DNA from: Nilaparvata lugens
Lineage: Eukaryota; Arthropoda; Insecta; Hemiptera; Delphacidae
Assembly: GCF_014356525.2 (NCBI RefSeq)
Contig: NC_052509.1
Location: 32,383,352 to 32,447,351, forward strand
Length of the DNA: 64,000 nucleotides
Direction: 5' to 3'
Each line of letters begins with the position of its first letter. Within the stretch, counting starts at the first letter, position 1. Below, one piece after another: positions 57,354 to 64,000 of this stretch. The position numbers were made by a program, and so were the translations under genes. A model generated the notes under the pieces. It had not been told where the DNA came from. It saw nothing but the letters and a program-made list of their open reading frames with translations, and searched no databases.

Positions 57354-58594
57354 TACTGTTGTGCAATCTGGAGGTGAGTTTTAAAAATGTCACTAATAAT
57401 TTCCGCATTGTTCAAGTTTTTCAGTGTGCTGAACACATTATTTCTAGATGCATTGCATTCATTGGACGAATTTGATCTCACACTGGACAAATATCTACGG
57501 AAATTCACAGAAATACAAGATTTGTCCAATATATGAAAAGGGTAATCAGAGGAATGGTAGGAGATGAATGGATATATAACTTAGAGTGAATCTCCAACCA
57601 TTATGGAAAAGCTTTGGTTCTCATTCTCAGCTTTTTGTGTTCATACGAGTATAATGGGAATCGAAGTGATTCGAGATGATAAAAAACTTTATTCTATACA
57701 ATATTAGTTTTGATTTGACTATATGAAAAAAATATTATTGAATTAGGAAAAGAGGAAATTCTGTGCTAGATTCTCCAAGTATACTAATAATTTACGAACT
57801 AATGAGAGAATAATGACGAATAATGAGAGAACTAGCCGACAGTTAATAGAATCAGTGGGGTCTATTCTTCTGAAGTAGCCTGGTAACAGCTGAAACAACG
57901 AACTTCCACTCACATAAAAACTCAAAATTGGATTTTTAATAGTTTAATTCACGTGAAATTAGTTTTCTAGTCCTGATATAAAATTTTGAATGGAGGGTGT
58001 TGAACTAATCATAAAAACTCACATAAGATTATTTCAGGTACATTGGATAATTTGAAAGCCTCGTTCGGTCTTCGATAGGAATATCACCTACAAACGAATG
58101 GAACAACGAAGTCTCAATCCGTAACAAACTCCCGGCTTGATTGCAGAGTTTGGTATCACCTTTTACTGGATTCTCAAACAGAGTTTGTGAGTTTCTCACA
58201 CTCGCACACTTTTGCACTCTATTTAGGAACGTACGCAGTAAATGGGTGACATTTAGAGCAGCGATAAGCGCCCGTGGCAAGAACGCTTGTGACTCCGCTG
58301 AATAATTTCGCTATTGATGCGAATTCCGACGCCGAGTGCAAAATCTCGACGCTTTCAATAAACGCTGTGAAATCTCTTAATGCCTTTTGTGAATGGCAAC
58401 TGGGCCATTGTTACTCCTTGCTGCTGAGGCGGTATCAAGTGAGGAGTAGGTATGCAACTAAAACGAAGTGAGTGAGTTTTGAAAGGAGGAAAATGAGGCT
58501 GAGGAGACGAATTAGAGGAGGAGCAGATCGAGGAAGAGATTTAGATGGAGAGGGGAATCAGGAAATGTAGAAGAATTGGACAGGAAATGTAGAA
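57353..58594. other. Unique sequence with a complex island
   Basis: AT-rich to about 58050. 58060-58450 is CpG-bearing and complex (GGAACGTACGCAG, GCGATAAGCGCCCGTGGC, CCGACGCCGAGTGC), a candidate enhancer or exon without a recognisable product. From 58460 the sequence turns purine-rich. Confidence 0.4.
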
Positions 58595-59039
58595 GAACAT
58601 ATGGAATGAGGATTATGAGAAGAGTGGTAAGGAGGATGAAGTCAAGAAAGAGGAGGAGGATGAGAAAAGTTGAAATCTCTGTTGAAATAATGAGGATGAT
58701 GGAGAGAGATAAGAAGGATGGAAGAGGAGAAGGAGGAGGAAGATAGAGGAAAGTTAGCATCAAGAAATAATCAGCTACGCATAGAGATCGAAGTTGGTAA
58801 ATGAGTGAGTGAATAAGTATTCAAGCCAAGTAGAATACGAAGAGGATGAGAATTGTAAAGGAAAGGAGAATTTGAAGGGAGATGATGGAGATGACGAGGA
58901 TTTGATCAAGAAAAGGAGTAAGAGGAAAAGTTGACGAGGTGAAAGAGCAAGAGGTGCAAAAGGTGAATGAGGAGTGAAGTGTGGAATTGAAGTATTAAAC
59001 GAAAAATGGAGAAGTGAGAGAGAGCAAGAATTCAAGATT

Positions 59040-59765
59040 CAAGATTCAAGATTTCTTTATTGCAGAAAACATTTATACAAATGCATAGCATCGTCATAGA
59101 TTAAACATGGTAAATAAAAGTATTTAGGCTACATTCAAAGAAATAAAAATACAAACACAAGCATACAAACATCAAACAAAATACCCTCAAATAAGAAACT
59201 CCTCTTTTCTATATGGACATATTTCTATTAACATCTTTTTTATGGCTCTTTTCAAATTACCAACTTCTAGCTCTTTTAAATGTGCAGGAAGCTTATTATA
59301 AGCTCTTATACCGAACTCCTTAAAACAGTTCAATGTATTTGCATAATTGCACTGGTTCACCCTAAGCGATTCAGAATTTCTAGTGTAATGGTTGTGAACG
59401 TTGCTATTTACAGAAATACTTGCTGAATTAATTTTTACATACATAAGACATTCAAGAATGTAAATAGCTGGTACTATCAAAATCTTGAATTTTTTAAATG
59501 AATCTACACAGTGAAAACGACTATTCCCATTAGCAATGACCCTTACTGCTCGTTTCTGTAACACACATAGTTTATTTACATTCGTATCATTACCCCAGGC
59601 AACAACACCATAATACAAATGGGAATGAAGATAAGCAAAATACACTGAAATTAAAACACTCTTATCAACAATGAACTTTAATCTATTTAACATAAAAATT
59701 CCCTTCGACAGCTTGCCACATAATATTTTGATGTGTAAGCCCCATTTTAAATTGCTTTGAACTGT
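59040..59765 (-). pseudogene. LINE ORF2 C-terminal fragment, unit 1
   Basis: Minus-strand coding remnant from about 59765 to the stop at 59187: NLKWGLHIKILCGKLSKG, then YFAYLHSHLYYGVVAWGND, LQKRAVRVI, HYTRNSESLR and NKLPAHLKELE. This is the post-RT region of a Jockey/CR1-type ORF2. A ~140-bp 3' UTR with AATAAAG and a TCTTGAA-repeat tail (plus strand TTCAAGATTCAAGATTCAAG near 59032-59051) ends the element. No catalytic palm is present. The frame upstream to 59903 is purine-rich flanking DNA read by chance. Confidence 0.8.
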
Positions 59766-60075
59766 AATTGCTTTGAAATGGTTGGATGAGAAAGAAGAAG
59801 GAAAGTGGAAGTAGGAGAATTGATAGAGACAGGAAGAAAGGCATGGAGTGAGAAAGATATTAGGCGAAGGAATGTATGAATGAGTGAGTGAGTGAGTTAG
59901 CAAGCACTTAAAGGATTAAGTTAGGAGAAAGCAACCTGATGCTGCCAAACTTGTAACAAAGAGGGCGAATGGGTTGGTGGAGTAATGGAATGAGGAAGCA
60001 GTTATAAAAGGTAGAGAAAGAGAACGATAATCGTGAGCGTTAGTGATTGTAGAAATTAGACAAAGCTCACATTTG

Positions 60076-60108
60076 ATTGGACAAAGCGACGAGCGCTGCG
60101 CAGGCGCA
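60076..60108 (-). promoter_or_regulatory. CCAAT and NRF1/Ewg-like motifs, unit 1
   Basis: ATTGG (60076-60080, CCAAT on the minus strand) and TGCGCAGGCGCA (60097-60108, one base from the palindromic NRF1/Ewg consensus) lie within 33 bp in a GC-rich patch. No TATA box or gene start is identified; the 73-codon minus frame starting 60137 has no motif. Confidence 0.3.
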
Positions 60109-60625
60109 GGTGATAACCTTTCAAGCCGACGACACAATCAGCTGAGAGATCTTCAACTCAACTGAACGATCGTTTTGTGAGAACATATGGAATGAGGATT
60201 ATGAGAAGAGTGGTAAGGAGGATGAAGTCAAGAAAGAGGAGGAGGATGAGAAAAGTTGAAATCTCTGTTGAAATAATGAGGATGATGGAGAGAGATAAGA
60301 AGGATGGAAGAGGAGAAGGAGGAGGAAGATAGAGGAAAGTTAGCATCAAGAAATAATCAGCTACGCATAGAGATCGAAGTTGGTAAATGAGTGAGTGAAT
60401 AAGTATTCAAGCCAAGTAGAATACGAAGAGGATGAGAATTGTAAAGGAAAGGAGAATTTGAAGGGAGATGATGGAGATGACGAGGATTTGATCAAGAAAA
60501 GGAGTAAGAGGAAAAGTTGACGAGGTGAAAGAGCAAGAGGTGCAAAAGGTGAATGAGGAGTGAAGTGTGGAATTGAAGTATTAAACGAAAAATGGAGAAG
60601 TGAGAGAGAGCAAGAATTCAAGATT

Positions 60626-61351
60626 CAAGATTCAAGATTTCTTTATTGCAGAAAACATTTATACAAATGCATAGCATCGTCATAGATTAAACATGGTAAA
60701 TAAAAGTATTTAGGCTACATTCAAAGAAATAAAAATACAAACACAAGCATACAAACATCAAACAAAATACCCTCAAATAAGAAACTCCTCTTTTCTATAT
60801 GGACATATTTCTATTAACATCTTTTTTATGGCTCTTTTCAAATTACCAACTTCTAGCTCTTTTAAATGTGCAGGAAGCTTATTATAAGCTCTTATACCGA
60901 ACTCCTTAAAACAGTTCAATGTATTTGCATAATTGCACTGGTTCACCCTAAGCGATTCAGAATTTCTAGTGTAATGGTTGTGAACGTTGCTATTTACAGA
61001 AATACTTGCTGAATTAATTTTTACATACATAAGACATTCAAGAATGTAAATAGCTGGTACTATCAAAATCTTGAATTTTTTAAATGAATCTACACAGTGA
61101 AAACGACTATTCCCATTAGCAATGACCCTTACTGCTCGTTTCTGTAACACACATAGTTTATTTACATTCGTATCATTACCCCAGGCAACAACACCATAAT
61201 ACAAATGGGAATGAAGATAAGCAAAATACACTGAAATTAAAACACTCTTATCAACAATGAACTTTAATCTATTTAACATAAAAATTCCCTTCGACATCTT
61301 GCCACATAATATTTTGATGTGTAAGCCCCATTTTAAATTGCTTTGAACTGT
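60626..61351 (-). pseudogene. LINE ORF2 C-terminal fragment, unit 2
   Basis: Copy of the fragment at 59040-59765, with KMSKG in place of KLSKG and an otherwise almost identical frame ending at 60773. It moved here by the tandem duplication, not by retrotransposition, because the flanking purine-rich DNA is duplicated too. Confidence 0.8.
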
Positions 61352-61657
61352 AATTGCTTTGAAATGGTTGGATGAGAAAGAAGAAGGAAAGTGGAAGTAG
61401 GAGAATTGATAGAGACAGGAAGAAAGGCATGGAGTGAGAAAGATATTAGGCGAAGGAATGTATGAATGAGTGAGTGAGTTAGCAAGCACTTAAAGGATTA
61501 AGTTAGGAGAAAGCAACCTGATGCTGCCAAACTTGTAACAAAGAGGGCGAATGGGTTGGTGGAGTAATGGAATGAGGAAGCAGTTATAAAAGGTAGAGAA
61601 AGAGAACGATAATCGTGAGCGTTAGTGATTGTAGAAATTAGACAAAGCTCACATTTG

Positions 61658-61690
61658 ATTGGACAAAGCGACGAGCGCTGCGCAGGCGCA
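61658..61690 (-). promoter_or_regulatory. CCAAT and NRF1/Ewg-like motifs, unit 2
   Basis: Duplicate of the motif pair at 60076-60108, unchanged: TGCGCAGGCGCA at 61679-61690. Confidence 0.3.
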
Positions 61691-61762
61691 GGTGATAACC
61701 TTTCAAGCCGACGACACAATCAGCTGAGAGATCTTCAACTCAACTGAACGATCGTTTTGTGA

Positions 61763-62294
61763 GAACATAGGGATTGAGTGAGACGGTAGATGGGATGAGT
61801 GGGATGAAAAGAGAGTTGATGGAACGATTATGATATTGGAGAAAAATGCTTGTAATAATGGTTGAATACGGAGAGAAAAAATCTGAAAAGAATAGTGGAT
61901 ACAATATTGAAGAAACGAAAAGAGATAATACGCAAGCGAAAATTTAAGAATATTGGAAAAAGCATCAGCTGAGAAAATAAGTAGAAGAGAAGAAAAAATT
62001 GAAGAGGAAGAACCAGTTTAGTGGAGCAGTGAGAGGAAGTCGAGGAACGTATAAAGAAAACACAAAAACCGACATGGATCAGAAACTACGAAATTGAGAA
62101 GTGGAAAAAGCATTAATAACTGATAAACACAGTGAGAGAGAAAACTAATGGGGAATAAAAAGTTCACAGGAAGATAACATTCAATCTATAATTTTATGCA
62201 ATTCAACAAAAAACATAGCATTCTATTCAATAGAGCAGGAATCCTAACCGCATACCTCGATATGGGAGAAAAAGTTACTGTAGGTCCAGTTTTT
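61763..62294. other. Purine-rich sequence, no gene
   Basis: A/G-rich DNA to about 62160, then ordinary AT-rich sequence up to the TIR element. Confidence 0.6.
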
Positions 62295-63297
<1,003 letters not shown>

Positions 63298-63885
63298 TGT
63301 GTGAGTTCGCCACACCAGATCTTTTATAACCAGTTTCATTTTTCTACTAATCAGTGAGGAAGTGGTCCAGAATGAGGTTCAATATTTTAGTACTTATATC
63401 AACTGTCTCCAACATCATTTAATATTGGTGTGAAATGCGACATATCTGTTTGCAGTGGTTCTCAAATGATGATAATTAGCAATTACTGAGTTTGAGTGCG
63501 AGCAAAATAAGATTTATACTTTATCAAGTTAGTATTCAATGACGTTTCGATTTTGTCTTCCGGGGGACCCCCTCCGTCACCGTTCCACTCCACTCACTCG
63601 GAGAATAGTTGAAGTTATCAATCGAAAACAGCAATATTTAAAAGCTTTATATTTTCAAGATTGGTTATATTTTAGAACTTGGGCCTTCTTAGCTCAATAT
63701 TCAAAAACACGGTCAATATTTTTTCAAACACCACTTGGAAAAGTCCGCATAGGACTCTCCTACACTGGATCCGCGCCTGCAAAGGATATCATAGTTGGAT
63801 TGAGAAGCCTTGAATTCGGAAGATCATTGACAGAGAGAATAAAGACGATGTGTGACTGAGCCTTGAGAAATACCATAATTATTAA
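63298..63885. other. No gene recognised
   Basis: A 106-codon plus-strand frame at 63539-63859 starts in a GC-balanced patch (GGGGGACCCCCTCCGTCACC) and translates without a recognisable domain. With no splice or homology support I leave it uncalled. The rest is AT-rich. Confidence 0.4.
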
Positions 63886-64000
63886 CCGAGCGAAGTGAGG
63901 TCTAAGATTCAAGGCGACGGTTTGGCATTTCTCTTAATGTTTGAATGTTTGAATGTTTGAATGTTGAATGTTTGAATGTTTAAATGTTTAAATGTTTAAA
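63886..64000 (-). repeat. Helitron-like repeat end with minisatellite, copy 3
   Basis: ACCGAGCGAAGTGAGGTCTA followed by AGATTCAAGGCGACGG matches 33184 onward. It passes into AATGTTTG/AATGTTTA units (reverse complement of CATTTAAA) that run off the window. The CTAG present in copies 1 and 2 is replaced by TTATTA here. Confidence 0.8.

Larger units (their letters stand above)
58595..60180. repeat. Tandem duplication, unit 1 (1586 bp)
   Basis: Direct tandem repeat with 60181-61762. Differences seen: a 4-bp loss of GTGA in the GAGTGAGTGAG run (near 59885) and a few single substitutions such as CGACAGCTTGCC against CGACATCTTGCC. Contains a purine-rich block, a LINE 3' fragment, a second purine-rich block and a GC-rich promoter-like end. 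Confidence 0.97.
60181..61762. repeat. Tandem duplication, unit 2 (1582 bp)
   Basis: Second copy of 58595-60180, in direct contact with it. The breakpoint lies in a GAACATA microhomology also present at the right border (61763). Confidence 0.97.

Noticed and set aside
63539..63859. 106-codon plus-strand frame near the right edge
   Set aside because: No domain or splice evidence; could be an exon but I cannot support it.

Overview
This window looks like insect nuclear DNA, AT-rich and dense in transposable elements. A planthopper-type hemipteran (Delphacidae, Nilaparvata-like) is my best guess. That rests on remembered resemblance of several dispersed repeats (the ACTTTCCTTGCC element, the CGAGCGAAGCGAG repeats, CATTTAAA minisatellites); no search was run. 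I found no complete, confidently recognisable host gene, no rRNA and no intact tRNA. Almost all protein-coding signal belongs to retroelements, most of them broken.

Left half (1-28.4 kb), repeat-rich. An 8-bp minisatellite opens the window. Fragments of non-LTR retrotransposons follow (reverse transcriptase 241-548 +, endonuclease 845-1580 -, RT C-terminus 2910-3407 -, RT 6411-7795 +). Helitron-like repeats end near 5063 and around 8085. Two large (CATTTAAA)n arrays lie at 8241-8752 and 10993-11945. They bracket copy A of a 2.2-kb segmental duplication (8735-10995). Copy B (12976-20810) is split by an Env-bearing Ty3/gypsy element of errantivirus type (13129-18626). Its 5' LTR is reduced to 75 bp, gag and the start of pol are deleted, pol has many frame breaks, the integrase DD35E core is intact, env has one visible frameshift, and the polypurine tract and 3' LTR are present. 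On the minus strand at 21261-25503 is a non-LTR element whose ORF1 and ORF2 are separated by an extra ~790-bp hydrophobic reading frame, the most unusual coding feature here. A non-autonomous Helitron with both plausible ends follows (25740-28419).

Right half (28.4-64 kb) is mostly unique sequence with no gene I can name, plus discrete insertions: two copies of a TIR element with internal microsatellites (29469-30373, 62295-63297); a CR1/L2-like element (34676-36431 -); a Jockey-like element (38690-40876 +) inserted in a palindromic repeat; a 5'-complete but 3'-truncated non-LTR element with an intact ORF1 (41251-44551 +) bounded by 69-bp direct repeats; and a near-identical 1.58-kb tandem duplication (58595-61762) carrying an RT fragment. 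Between them lie long purine-rich tracts and several CpG-bearing, compositionally complex islands that could be regulatory DNA of a neighbouring gene.

The retroelement proteins are parts of copy-and-paste machinery (nucleic-acid-binding ORF1, endonuclease plus RT in ORF2; Pol and Env in the errantivirus). The MITE-like, Helitron-like and SINE-like repeats would depend on enzymes made elsewhere. The window is best read as a record of nested insertions, duplications and decay.
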